Part shown: positions 47,321-57,697 of the stretch, piece after piece
Position numbering within the stretch: position 1 is the stretch's first letter
Layout: the number at the start of each line of letters is the position of its first letter
Position numbers and translations under genes: made by a program
From: Protonemura montana
Taxonomy: Eukaryota; Arthropoda; Insecta; Plecoptera; Nemouridae
Length of the DNA stretch: 64,000 nt
Direction of reading: 5' to 3'
Assembly: GCA_947568835.1 (NCBI GenBank)
Contig: OX387604.1
Location: 186,001-250,000 of the forward strand
Notes under the pieces: generated by a model
Database searches by the model: none
What the model was told of the DNA's origin: nothing
What the model saw: the letters and a program-made list of their open reading frames with translations, nothing else

Positions 47321-47880
47321 GGCTGAAGCTGAGAGAAATGTGGCACTCCTTAGCAGACGTCAGCGAGAGGCACTTGACGCAGTCATGTCAGCCTTAAACA
47401 ACCCAGAGGCTGAGCAGTGATGTTGCTATCTGGACGGTCTAGGGGGCAGTGGAAAGATTTTCCTCTACGCCACCCTGATCAGTGTTGCGAGCCCGAGGTG
47501 ATCCGGGCATCGCGGCAACACTGTTGATAGGTTGGAGGACTTGCCACTGTTGATTTCGGCTACCTCTGCCCATCGTGGAAAACAGTACTAGCTAAATTCC
47601 GCTGAAGGCGGTGCATTGAGAACGGCCAAGGCTATTATCTTGGACGAAGCACCCATGGCACCGTCGATGGCGCTGAACGCCATCCACCGCACGGTGTGTG
47701 ACATAATGGGTGGCAAGGTTGTGTTAATTGGCGGGGACTTCCGGCAGTGCTTGCAACGGCAATCGCGTCACCATCACCGAGCAGTGGCTCAAACGTTGCG
47801 CCCTCTGGCCGCTTTTACGCACGCTCTAACTGCTCGCGAACATGCGTGCCAATGAGGGCGAGGAACAGTTCGTCAAGTGG
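47321..47880 (+). pseudogene. Pif1-like helicase fragment of a Helitron
   Basis: The frame starts near ATGGCTGAAGCTGAGAG with LSRRQREALDAVMSAL, a stop, then LDGLGGSGKIFLYATL (Walker A with Ile replacing the usual Thr). Shifted frames lead to RTAKAIILDEAPMAPSMAL (Walker B) and VVLIGGDFRQ. These are motifs I-III of Pif1-family helicases as found in Helitrons. It is broken by a stop and several frameshifts. Confidence 0.75.
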
Positions 47881-49406
47881 CTGTTGCATCGCTGCACGAT
47901 CGTTTCATATCATTCCCCCAAATTGCAGAAATCTCTGAAATACAGCCTCGGTACTTTTCTAGTTTAGCACGCTTTAATCGGGTGCTAGAAATGCACGCAC
48001 AATGGATAGCACGTGTATAGTAAAAAGTCTCCAGGTAAGAAATATTGCTTTAAATATACCAGGGTAAATATACAGGCCAGGCTCCAATCAAGTCTACACA
48101 AATATTACTAATGTCATCGTCGAGCTGAGTTTACCAGACGCCACGGAAGCGCTCTTTTAGAAATGGAGGATTTCATGTAAGACCCTTGTTGTTGACACAT
48201 TTAGACCGATCGAAATCCAGGAAAATATTGCCTGTCCCAGCCCTTGGCAAGAAAGTGAAGCACTATTTATACTACAGAGACGACTACGCCTGTCAGCTCG
48301 GAATCGAAACCCGTGCGTTCCACATTGGTTCTGTGTCTTTGCCTGCTCCAACTGCAAGCTCGAGCCCGATCTGACCGCCACGAGCGCCTGTCTTGTCGCC
48401 AACGTAGTTTTAACGAGCCCGTGAGGACGGCGCTCCCACTAGATGAGCTAGAAGATGACTACGCATTAGAGAACTGTGTTCAGTGGATATGCTTATGGCT
48501 AAAGGAATGGCTGCGCAGAAGTCATTAGTAGCCAGTAGCCAAGATACGGCGGAGTTGAAAAACTAATTTATCAAAACACGGGAGTGGGAGAAATAGCTAA
48601 AAAAAAACTGTCTGCAATAAAATCTGTTCTATCTGATAACCAAAGCCCTACCTTATAAAGCAAACTCGAAAGATACGCCCAGTGTTGTCAGCTTTACGCA
48701 AGCGTTGATGTTACTAAAGCAGCGTTGCATCGAGCTCAAAATAGATAAACTAGCAATACCAAAGATAGGATGCGGACTAGATAGACTAAGCTGAGATTAT
48801 GGCTGAGCGAGTGATTAATGACATCTTCCAAGAGGCAAACATGAAAATCACAGTACACATCACGGATGTACGATGTGTGAAATAACAACAGCAAGGAGTG
48901 CTAAATTGAAGAGAACACTTTAACGAGGGAGTCAGACGAAGAAGAAAATGCAGCAAGAGCAAGTTCGTAATCCCTGGCAACTCAAGACCGAGGATAATTA
49001 CGAAAATGGCAGGCACGTGGCTTCCCAATCTTAAAGTCGATCAAGGGCTAGAGAATCTAGTCAACATGATTACTCATGGAAATATAACATACGATGAATT
49101 AAATCGGAATGAGCATGTATTTTGTTCATACAATTGCTTGAAAGTCTGTTTAAATTTTTTTAAGCTCCAGCTGCATTTGTATGTGTTTTTTTAATAATTT
49201 ATAACTTATTTTTATTAAGGTGTGAATGACAGTTGCTAGCTTGATAAAGTAGTTACTAGTGCCGGCAACATAAGAAATATAAATTTAGCATGAATAATTG
49301 GAATTTTGTTATTTATTAAAAAGGTTGAAATAGAGCTGGTTCTTAACGAAAAAGTTTAAGCATTTACAGAAATGAAATTATAAATAGGTATTTTACTGGA
49401 TATATT
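47881..49406. other. Spacer upstream of the transposase-exonuclease gene
   Basis: No recognised gene. Its right part should contain the promoter or 5' end of the gene starting near 49.4 kb. I could not identify a TATA box with confidence, nor an inverted repeat matching the 57.7-58.5 kb side. Confidence 0.4.
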
Positions 49407-52400
49407 GTGGATGTGTTCCAAAAAAGGATATTCTTTTTTAATTGCCAACATTCCCGCATATACCGTACACATAGGCAACACCGCAATGGTATGGAAGGAT
49501 TCACAAGAAACATGGCGCCGCAACCACGAGCAGTCACGGGCAGATTTTTGCGAAAAAACGAATTTCGAAGACGTGAGAAAGAAAGTGCCCTGTTAAAAAC
49601 AGACCAACAGGAAAGTCAGGAAAGTGTTCGCGAAAGTTGCCGCAGGATCGTGGATTTGGATGTTCTTTCACGCGAACTGTGGTGCGATGTGTGCGAATTG
49701 CCCCTCTCGCTACGCGATCGTTGCAGTGAAGTTAGGCGTGGATTGAACAGCCTTTTTACCGTAAAATGCAGGAAATGTGGGGTAACGCTTCCTGTGAATA
49801 CATCTAATCGCCAACTTAACAACTCGACCGGCCGGCATAGATATGATGTGAATTTAAAAGTTGCTCTAGGTAAGAATTAATTCATTTACAACAACTCGGA
49901 TGAGGTAACTTATTGACAACTTCATTGTAACAGTTTCACATTTCAAGATTTTCTTTCATATTTCAGGTATACTCGATGCTGGGATTGGAGCAGGACAGCT
50001 AAATTCTCTGCTGTCGGCACTTAACATCCCTAGCGTTACTGAATGCCTACTAAAACGGCATGAGCGTGTCGTTGGGCCAACCATCGAGACGGTTGCCAAG
50101 AAGTCCTGCCTGACCATGACTGAGATAGAAAGGGAACTCTCCGTCATGCATCCTATAAACAGTGGATCTGTGAAAGATCGGGGAGAGGTTGAATACCTCC
50201 TTGCCAAAAGGTTTCCTTCTCATGCAAGATCCTCCACAGTTATTGTGTCGCCTGCAATCGTTGGTACAGCTACTTATATCTATTCTACTTTACTATGAAA
50301 TATTTTCCAGCGGTACTGGAAGTGAAAATTGTAGTATTCTAACTTCCAACCTGTGGATGTCTCCCGAATAATAATAGCCCGTTTCACTCTTAACATTCGT
50401 CCATGCTTTATTCACACCCTCCTCTCGGAACCCACCGAGCCGGAACTACAAAGTCGGAGTCAATATAGCGACTATCGCTACACCCCTCTTTTCTTTTTAA
50501 ATTCTAGTATTATTAACATTGTGAGGTACTAATAATAATGATTAATCCCTTTAGTTCTGGTATCTCTGTGGTACTCGTATCAGTCGAGCCGGTCGTGTCC
50601 TCAGCGGCATCTCCGGTCCTGGATCGACGTCCATCTCTACCTGAGCGTCTGGCCCAGTCGCGGTTTCTTGTTCTGACTTGTTTTCCTGTTCAGTGGAACC
50701 GTTTTCTTCCAAATCCTTCTTGGAAGTAAGATCCTTTTCTTGGAACTTCTTGAAAAATGTCGAATTTCGGGTATACCTGACATTGTCAGGAGTTTGGATT
50801 GTGATGCTATTTCCTTTTCGCTCCACAATCGGACTGGGGACGTAACCGAAAGTTGGTGACAGCTTGTCCGTCTTCGGTTGTCTCATTAGAACGTAGTCAC
50901 CTTCTTCCAGCTTGTTGTCTTGGGCATGACGCCTTTGGTCGGCGTATTCTTTTCCTTTCCATTTCTTTTCTAGGTCCCTGTCCCGTATTTCATCATCAAC
51001 TTCTTGATTCTCTTCGTAAGTTGGTAACTTGTCACGCAGCTTCATCTTTAATAGGAGTTGTGCTGGACTCTCACCTGTTGTACTATGTGGAGTATTTCTA
51101 TAACAAATTAAGTATTTGAGCATTTCCTCCTTCCAGTCTTTTCCTGTCGCCTGAGCAATTTTAAGTCTTTTAAGCAATGACTTGTTCTGGCGTTCAACTT
51201 CGCCGTTTGCCTGCGGCCACAATGGAGTGGTGAAGCGTTGTTCAATTTTGTTCTGAGCGCAGTATTCCCTAAATTCTTCGCTTTGAAATTGAGACCCGTT
51301 ATCCGACCTAATGGATAACGGTAATCCAAACCGAGCAAAGATTGGTTTTAATTTCTCTATGGTTTTCTGTGCTGTTATTTTCTTCATAATTTCCACTTCA
51401 TAGAATCTGCTGTAATAGTCGACAATGACTAGAAGCGAATGACCTGATGGCAGTGGTCCCATGAAGTCTATGGCTAGGTCCTGCCAACGTCCTGGCGGAA
51501 GCACTGTCCGTTTCATGGGTTCCGGGTGATTCGGTAATCCCACCAGTTGACACCCATGGCATGTCCTGGCGTACCTTTCGCAATCTTTATCAATCCCTGG
51601 CCACCATACCTTGCTTCGCAGCAATTGTTTCATTTTCGTTATCCCAGGGTGTCCTTCATGCGCCAACTCCAACGTATGCTGACGTAGGGTTTTTGGAATC
51701 ACTAACCTTGTTCCCTTCAGAATAGCTTGACCTGCTTGGCCAAGTTCAGCAGCAAACGGATGATACGGCTTACTGGCTGGCTGCCATATTCCTGTCTTCA
51801 GGCTGTGCGACACCGCTTGAAGCTCTTGGTCTTTCTCGAAAGCTCCTTCGATGTCTTCTAATTTCAGCGCCACTGGAGTTGTAGACTCGATTAGTATCCG
51901 CAAACATCTTTCTCCATTCCTATCAAAAGAATCATTAGTATTCTCTACTAACAACCTCGAAAGTGGATCCGCAATGTTTGATTTTCCGGGTCTGTGAATT
52001 ACTCGATATTTATATGCCTGCAATCTCATCACCCATCTTTCAATTCTAGCACATGGTTTTCCTTTCGGTGAAAAGATAGTTTCTACTGGCTTATTGTCAG
52101 TGATTAAATCAAACGTTTCCCTTCCATACAGAAAATAGTGGAATCGCTCGCAAGCCCAAACAAGCGCTAAAGCCTCTTTTTCATTCTGTGAATAGTTTTT
52201 CTCACAATCTGATAGGCTCTTACTTGCGTAGCTGATTACCTTGGGACCCCTTGGTCCGTCTTGGATAAGTACAGCTCCGAGCCCTACGGGGCTGGCGTCG
52301 GCAATGACTGTTGTCTTTGCCTCTGGATTGTAATACCCTAGTGTTCTCTTCTCTGTCAATCTCTTCTTTAGTTCGCTGAACGCCTTATCCTGTTCGGAAC

Positions 52401-55400
52401 CCCACTCGAACGGAACTTCTTTCTTCAACAGTCTCCGCAGTGGCTCCGTTACCGTTGACAAATTCGGAATGAAACGTCCCACGAAGTTCACTAAACCGAG
52501 GAAGCTGCTTATTTCCGCCGGAGTCCTTGGTTCCCGGAAGTTCTTGACCGCCTCAACCTTGTTGTCGGTCACCGTAACTCCATCGCTTGTCAAACGATGA
52601 CCTATGAAATCTACGGCTTCTACTCCGAACAGACATTTCTTCTTGTTGAGCGTCATACCTTTCTCTTCTAGTGTCTTCAAAACCTTCTGCAGTCTTTTGT
52701 CGTGTTCTTCCTTCGATCTCCCATGTATCAGGACATCATCCATGTAGACATGGGTTCCTTCGCACCCATGAAGTACCTGCTCCATTGTTCGTTGGAACAT
52801 CTCAGGCGCGCAGTTCACTCCGAACACGAGACGTTTATATCTATACAACCCACGGTGTGTAAGGAATGTTGTTATCTCTCTAGACTCTGGGCTCAGTTCT
52901 ATTTGGTGAAACGCACTGTTGAAGTCTAGTTTGCTGAAGATTTTGCTATCCCTCAAGTCTGGGATAATTTCTTCGAAGCAAGGTATGTGGTGCTTCTCTC
53001 GTTCTATTGATTCGTTTGCACGGCGCATGTCAATACAGATTCGAATGTCTCCATTTTCTTTCGGACACACAACCAGTTGTGATGCCCACCGTGAAGAACC
53101 ATCCAGTTTCTCGATTATGTCTAGCTCTTCAAGTGTATCTAGTTTCTTTTCAAGTTTCCTCTGTAGGGGTACTGGTATTCTCCGCAAAGGCTGGTATACT
53201 GGTGTAACCCCTTCTTTGATTGGAAGCTTCATCTGAAAGTTCTTCAGTTTCCCGATGATTTCATTTTCTTTAACTTGCCTCACTTGCAATCCAATCGTTA
53301 ATACCCCTAGCTGAACAGATGTTTCTTTACCTAGAAGTGCTGATCCCTTTCCTTTGATTACGTAGAAAACAGCAGTTTCTTTCCGATCAGGTGTCACTTC
53401 CACTTCGGTCTCGAATTTCCCTAGCACAGGCAGCGGTTCTTTTACTCCGTAAGGGTAGAGTAATTTGTTCGTCGATGACGTAGTACACACGATCTTATGT
53501 TTCTTCAGATGCTTCCATGTCTCTTCATCAATCACGTTGCATGTTGCTCCAGAATCAACCATGACTTTTAAATGTACGCCACCTAGCTTGACATCTATGC
53601 TTTCTTGCTGTTTATTTGTACCAATTCCAAACGTGTACTCTTCCTCTGTGTCGCTCGAATCAGCAATCTGCCTAATTTTCTTCTTGCTGTTGTCTTCCTT
53701 CTTCTTATCAAACTTCTTCTTGTGCTTGACGTTTGTTCGACAACATGCTTGGAAATGTCCCTTCTTTCGACACAATGTACATTCTTCGTTTTTCGCTGGA
53801 CAGTTCGGACTGTTCTTAAAATGTCCCTTATAACCACACGCGTAGCACTTCACCTTCTGTAGGTTATCTGAGCTTTTTGAAAACACTTTATTTATAGTCT
53901 CCTTTGCTACCAACCCTTGTTCCTTGGCATTTGCATCTTCCCATGATTTTGCTGTATTTAACACTGATAGCAAAGTCATGTCCGGTCCTATTTCTATCAA
54001 TTTTCGCTTCAATTCTCGCGAAAACACTTTATCTAGGATCTGGTCTCTCACATTTTCGTCAAGTAGGTCACCAAACCCACACTGAGTCGCTTGTCTTCTG
54101 AGTCTTGCTTCGTACTTTTCTATGGATTCTTCCTGTTCCTGGCATAGTCCCCTGAACTTGATCCTTTCATAAGGTACGTTTGTCCTCGGTGTGAATTTAG
54201 CTGTCAGTTCTCTTACCGTCTGATCATAGACGTTTTCACCCTCGACGACTGTAGGTTTTAACGAGTGATATGCATCCTGGACTGCCATGCCTGCTTTGTG
54301 AAGAAGCGTTGCTTGTTTCCTCACCGGTTCGTTGAGGTTCATGCTTATGGCATAATAGTTAAAGGCTCTCAGCCATCTTGCCCAACGCTGGCCTACCGTT
54401 GTGAAGTCTCCTTCACAGTCGAATTTTCCAATCGAATCGTCCGCCATGATTAAACAATGGATTTCGATGAATCTTTTCCAACCGATAGTTCTTATTTCAC
54501 GCAATCCGTTCCTCGTCGCCAATGTAGTATTCTAACTTCCAACCTGTGGATGTCTCCCGAATAATAATAGCCCGTTTCACTCTTAACATTCGTCCATGCT
54601 TTATTCACACCCTCCTCTCGGAACCCACCGAGCCGGAACTACAAAGTCGGAGTCAATATAGCGACTATCGCTACAAAAATGTCACCTAACATTTTTTTTT
54701 TTTTTAGAGAAAAGAATCTCCGTTATTGTGTCGCCTGCATTCGTAGGTCCTGCTACCAGCAGTGAACAGGAGCTTGACAACGACTGTTCAGCAACAGACA
54801 GGCAAATGGTTCAAAGCGACTCAACATATCAAGCCGATTCAGGTACAGCTACTTATATATGTTACTTTACTATGAAATATTTTCCAGCGGTACTGGAAGT
54901 GAAAATGTCACCTAACATTTTTTTTTTTCTAGAGAAAAGAATCTCCTCCGTTATTGTGTCGCCTGCATTCGTAGGTCCTGCTACCAGCAGTGAACAGGAG
55001 CTTAACAATGACCCTGTACCAATTGCTGGCACATTTGATGCTGGTTGGCAAATGAGAGGGAATGGCAGGTGCTATAATAGCCAATCAGGTACTATCAGGG
55101 GTGTAAATATGTTACAAAATTCAGATCAATAGGGAAGTGAACGGGAGGCAAAGTACCCATCTTCACGACAGATGATCAACAAAAATTTTCGGACTTTTTC
55201 TACGATTTACAACGTACGAACAAATGCGCTAAATTATGTATAAATATGGTTTTGTGTCATGTTTCTTGTTTCTTACTTGAAAATTGATACGTCATCATTA
55301 ATACGTAGCTATTTATATTGACTTATTTTACCAAACGGTGTTTAAATAGACTACAAGTTTATCTTTGTGTAGTAAAGGGCAAAGTGGAAAAATGTTTGGT

Positions 55401-57697
55401 TAGGTTAGGTTTGACGGCAATTGTAACACGTTTTATGGTGCACATGTGAACTATCAAATTTAAACTGGTTTGGAGACATTACTACTTTCAATAATAACTA
55501 TATTAATTGAGGAGAGTGTTAAACCTTTGTGAAGTTGAAATATTTTGTTGAGAAAATTGGAATTTAATTATGATTTATTATTATTTAATTATTATTATTG
55601 TAATAATTATTTATTATCAACTTTGATTGATTGTTGTTGATTTAAAACATTTTTCTTGGTTTGTATTTTTTTTATGATACCTTATGAATCAATGTAAATG
55701 GAGGAATTTTTACAATTTATCTTTTATTTCAAACAACCCAGTGGCAAAAATTCTCCCTTAACCCTTCCACTTTGCCTCCTCTTCCCCTAACTACCTAAAT
55801 TTTTAATATTACAGGACATGGAGCTGTAATGGGTTACCACACCCGCAAAGTCCTTGACTTTGCAACTCGGTGCAAAGTTTGCCGAATGTGTGACAAGAAC
55901 GTCCCAAAAGAGCTCCACGATTGCCGGTGCAATTTTGCTGGTAGTGCCAAAGCAATGGAACCAGACATTGCTGTGCAGCTAGTTGCTCACAGTGAGATCC
56001 TTGAAACAGCAAATGTTGCCGTGAAAGTTCTGGTTGGCGATGACGATAGTTCGACAATGGCCGCACTGAGACGCGATGGGACAGTTGGCAATTTAGTCAA
56101 GTGGTCTGATCTCAACCACTGTAAAAAGTCTCTAGGAAATGCTTTTTACAAATTAAAGCACAGAAAATTAACTACTCCTGTCATCAAGTACTTGCAAAAG
56201 AACTTTGGATATGCTGTGTCCCAAAACAAGAATGATCCGACAGCTCTTAGAGAGGCCATCTTAAACATACCCAACCATGTTTTTGGAATGCACGAAAAGT
56301 GCGGAAATTGGTGCCGTTTTAAAGAAACTCCAGAAACTCTCCACAAGTCTCTACCTAAGGGCGAGTGTTTATCGGGTGACGACTTGAAAAAGTCAATTTT
56401 TGATATATTTTCTCGGTTTGCCAACAATTCAGAAAAGATTGCTCCGTGTGCATCAACCCAACCGAATGAAGCTCTAAATTCAGCAATATCAGCTAAAAAT
56501 CCAAAATCCAAATTCTACAGTGGAAGTGAGTCGAATGAATTCCGAGTCGCTGCTGCTGTAAGCCAAGTAAATATGGGAACTCAGTATGTAGTGGCTGTCA
56601 ACAAATCGCTCGGCTTGTCTCCCGGTAGCCACACAGGAAAATTCAGAACTAATTTAGACAAGAAACGCAAGCAAAGTAAAATTAACCAGAGCTCCACTCA
56701 TACCAAGCGCAGACGTTTATTTTTAAAACAAAAACGGTCAACAAATGGAGCCAGAAATGAAAGCAGAGAGGGGGTATCTTACCAATCAGGCATGGGACTT
56801 CTATCCAATATAATCGAAGATATAGATGATCCCACACCACTGCCAGACTCGGCTTCGAACACTTTCAAGATGGCTTACTTCGACTTAGAAACTTCAGGAC
56901 TAACCGCTGGATCGGAGATGATCCAAATCGCAGCTATCGTGGGAGATAGAAGTTATTCATGCTATGTTCTTCCGAAGTACATCCCATCTACAGTGACGGA
57001 AGTGACTGGACTTTCTGTACGAGATAGTATCCTGTATCTCCAAAATGAGAAAATGTCAACCATTTCTCGTGCCGATGCTTGGAATGGGCTAATTTCATTT
57101 TTGGAAGAGTTCAAGACCCCCTTCGTTCTTATCGGACACAACGTTGCATTTGATGTGCGGTTCACTCTGAATGAGCTTGGCAAGCTAGGACTCCTTGCAT
57201 CTTTTGCAAAACTGGTGTTGGGTACAATTGACACCATTAAAGTGTTCAAAAAGCTGCTGCCTGGACAAGCAAGCTACAGGCAAACTGACATTGCCGACTA
57301 TTTACATGCAGCCGATAATTTGTATGGAGCTCACAATGCTCTAGGTGACGTTCGAACCCTTATGAACATCATAAAAGCTCTAAATGTGTCGGATGAAACT
57401 TTGCACAGTTTTTATATTTCTTTTGCAAGCCAAGAAGAGAAAAAGAAAAAGGCAAGGAAAACTAAGAACTTGCTGGACTCTCTAACAGTTTTAGAGGGTA
57501 ATGTTTCGAAAGTTATGAAGACAAAGATTGCCTCAGCAGGCTTGCACCTTCAAAACCTTCAAGCTGTTTTCAAACAGAGTGGAGAAGAAGGCATTCAGAT
57601 TTTGTTTGCGGAAAACTGCAGCGGTCGTCCTCGAGTTACAAAGAACTTAAAAATTATAAAAGCTGTCACAACTGTTTTGGGTAGTCTGCCTTGCTAG
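49407..57697 (+). CDS. Mutator-like transposase fused to a DEDDh exonuclease, 5 exons, ~977 aa
   Basis: Exons 49407-49869, 49967-50263, 54708-54842, 54933-55088 and 55815-57697 join through GT-AG introns, all splitting codons after base 1, with no stop before 57697. The start may instead be the Met at 49491 or 49512. Exon 1 has a zinc ribbon (CDVC...CRKC), and exons 1-2 give YDVNLKVALGILDAGIG. The transposase core has D334 (GTFDAGWQMRG), a CKVCRMC / HDCRC cluster, D426 (VLVGDDDSS) and E569 (QPNEALNS), a plausible DDE triad. A basic KRRRLFLKQKR follows near residue 650. Residues about 700-870 form a DEDDh exonuclease: FDLETSG (D707, E709), GHNVAFD (D797) and HNALGDV (H857, D862). Mutator transposases move DNA; DEDDh enzymes trim 3' ends. 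An LTR retrotransposon occupies intron 2. No terminal repeats were found, so it could be either a transposon gene or a host gene. Confidence 0.85.
50325..50329. repeat. Target-site duplication of the Gypsy element, left copy
   Basis: AAAAT immediately before the LTR starting at 50330. The same five bases follow the other LTR at 54676-54680. Confidence 0.9.
50330..50482 (-). repeat. 3' LTR of the Gypsy element
   Basis: 153 bp, bounded by TGTAG...CTACA. On the minus strand it carries GTGTGAATAAAGCATGG, a likely polyadenylation signal. Confidence 0.93.
50483..50498 (-). other. Polypurine tract
   Basis: Minus-strand AAAAAGAAAAGAGGGG directly abuts the 3' LTR, the usual primer for plus-strand DNA synthesis. 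Confidence 0.85.
50551..54447 (-). CDS. Gag-Pol polyprotein of a Ty3/Gypsy retrotransposon, 1298 aa
   Basis: It is a single frame from the ATG at 54447 (MADDSIGKF) to a TAA at 50551. The open frame extends back into the primer-binding site but has no upstream ATG. Domains in order: a gag-like region with FNYYAISM; two CCHC zinc knuckles near residues 200-240 (CYACGYKGHF, CTLCRKKGHF); aspartic protease with DSGAT near 297; reverse transcriptase with YMDDVLIHG near 565; RNase H with DASPVGLGAVL near 690; integrase with an HHCC zinc domain (HEGHPG...CHGC) and a D-D-E core (AIDFMGP, SDNGSQF, NGEVERQ). No chromodomain or envelope is evident. There is no frameshift between gag and pol. The layout fits Mag-like Gypsy elements. 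All motifs are intact, so the copy may be competent. Confidence 0.95.
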   Translation of the reverse strand: MADDSIGKFDCEGDFTTVGQRWARWLRAFNYYAISMNLNEPVRKQATLLHKAGMAVQDAYHSLKPTVVEGENVYDQTVRELTAKFTPRTNVPYERIKFRGLCQEQEESIEKYEARLRRQATQCGFGDLLDENVRDQILDKVFSRELKRKLIEIGPDMTLLSVLNTAKSWEDANAKEQGLVAKETINKVFSKSSDNLQKVKCYACGYKGHFKNSPNCPAKNEECTLCRKKGHFQACCRTNVKHKKKFDKKKEDNSKKKIRQIADSSDTEEEYTFGIGTNKQQESIDVKLGGVHLKVMVDSGATCNVIDEETWKHLKKHKIVCTTSSTNKLLYPYGVKEPLPVLGKFETEVEVTPDRKETAVFYVIKGKGSALLGKETSVQLGVLTIGLQVRQVKENEIIGKLKNFQMKLPIKEGVTPVYQPLRRIPVPLQRKLEKKLDTLEELDIIEKLDGSSRWASQLVVCPKENGDIRICIDMRRANESIEREKHHIPCFEEIIPDLRDSKIFSKLDFNSAFHQIELSPESREITTFLTHRGLYRYKRLVFGVNCAPEMFQRTMEQVLHGCEGTHVYMDDVLIHGRSKEEHDKRLQKVLKTLEEKGMTLNKKKCLFGVEAVDFIGHRLTSDGVTVTDNKVEAVKNFREPRTPAEISSFLGLVNFVGRFIPNLSTVTEPLRRLLKKEVPFEWGSEQDKAFSELKKRLTEKRTLGYYNPEAKTTVIADASPVGLGAVLIQDGPRGPKVISYASKSLSDCEKNYSQNEKEALALVWACERFHYFLYGRETFDLITDNKPVETIFSPKGKPCARIERWVMRLQAYKYRVIHRPGKSNIADPLSRLLVENTNDSFDRNGERCLRILIESTTPVALKLEDIEGAFEKDQELQAVSHSLKTGIWQPASKPYHPFAAELGQAGQAILKGTRLVIPKTLRQHTLELAHEGHPGITKMKQLLRSKVWWPGIDKDCERYARTCHGCQLVGLPNHPEPMKRTVLPPGRWQDLAIDFMGPLPSGHSLLVIVDYYSRFYEVEIMKKITAQKTIEKLKPIFARFGLPLSIRSDNGSQFQSEEFREYCAQNKIEQRFTTPLWPQANGEVERQNKSLLKRLKIAQATGKDWKEEMLKYLICYRNTPHSTTGESPAQLLLKMKLRDKLPTYEENQEVDDEIRDRDLEKKWKGKEYADQRRHAQDNKLEEGDYVLMRQPKTDKLSPTFGYVPSPIVERKGNSITIQTPDNVRYTRNSTFFKKFQEKDLTSKKDLEENGSTEQENKSEQETATGPDAQVEMDVDPGPEMPLRTRPARLIRVPQRYQN
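54511..54521 (-). other. Primer-binding site, tRNA-Ser(GCU)-like
   Basis: Minus-strand TGGCGACGAGG starts one base after the 5' LTR. It is complementary to a tRNA-Ser(GCU) 3' end, CCTCGTCGCCA. Serine tRNA priming is known for Mag-type elements. Confidence 0.7.
54523..54675 (-). repeat. 5' LTR of the Gypsy element
   Basis: It is the same 153-bp sequence as the 3' LTR, with no difference seen by eye, and is followed by AAAAT at 54676-54680. Confidence 0.93.
54843..54932. other. Intron 3, near-identical twin of the invaded intron 2
   Basis: This 90-bp intron repeats intron 2: GTACAGCTACTTATAT, TTTTCCAGCGGTACTGGAAG, TGAAAATGTCACCTAACATT and a poly-T tract before AG. At the point where the Gypsy element entered intron 2 it has a single uninterrupted GAAAATGTCACC. 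It thus serves as the pre-insertion empty site. Confidence 0.9.
55089..55814. other. Intron 4 of the transposase-exonuclease gene
   Basis: A/T-rich 726-bp intron with donor GTACTATC and acceptor ATTACAG. No inserted element recognised. A small TTAGG-like run lies near 55400. Confidence 0.7.

Larger units (their letters stand above)
50330..54675 (-). mobile_element. Complete Ty3/Gypsy LTR retrotransposon
   Basis: The 4,346-bp element is oriented on the minus strand, with 153-bp LTRs at both ends that read TG...CA, are identical by eye, and are flanked by the 5-bp duplication AAAAT. A primer-binding site, a polypurine tract and one gag-pol frame are all present, with no envelope gene. Identical LTRs imply recent insertion. 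It lies antisense in intron 2 of the transposase-exonuclease gene. Confidence 0.95.

Noticed and set aside
54728-55132. A separate 134-codon gene before the exonuclease exon
   Set aside because: It is two duplicated exons (54708-54842 and 54933-55088) read through their intron. Splice signals and the downstream frame show they belong to the transposase-exonuclease gene.
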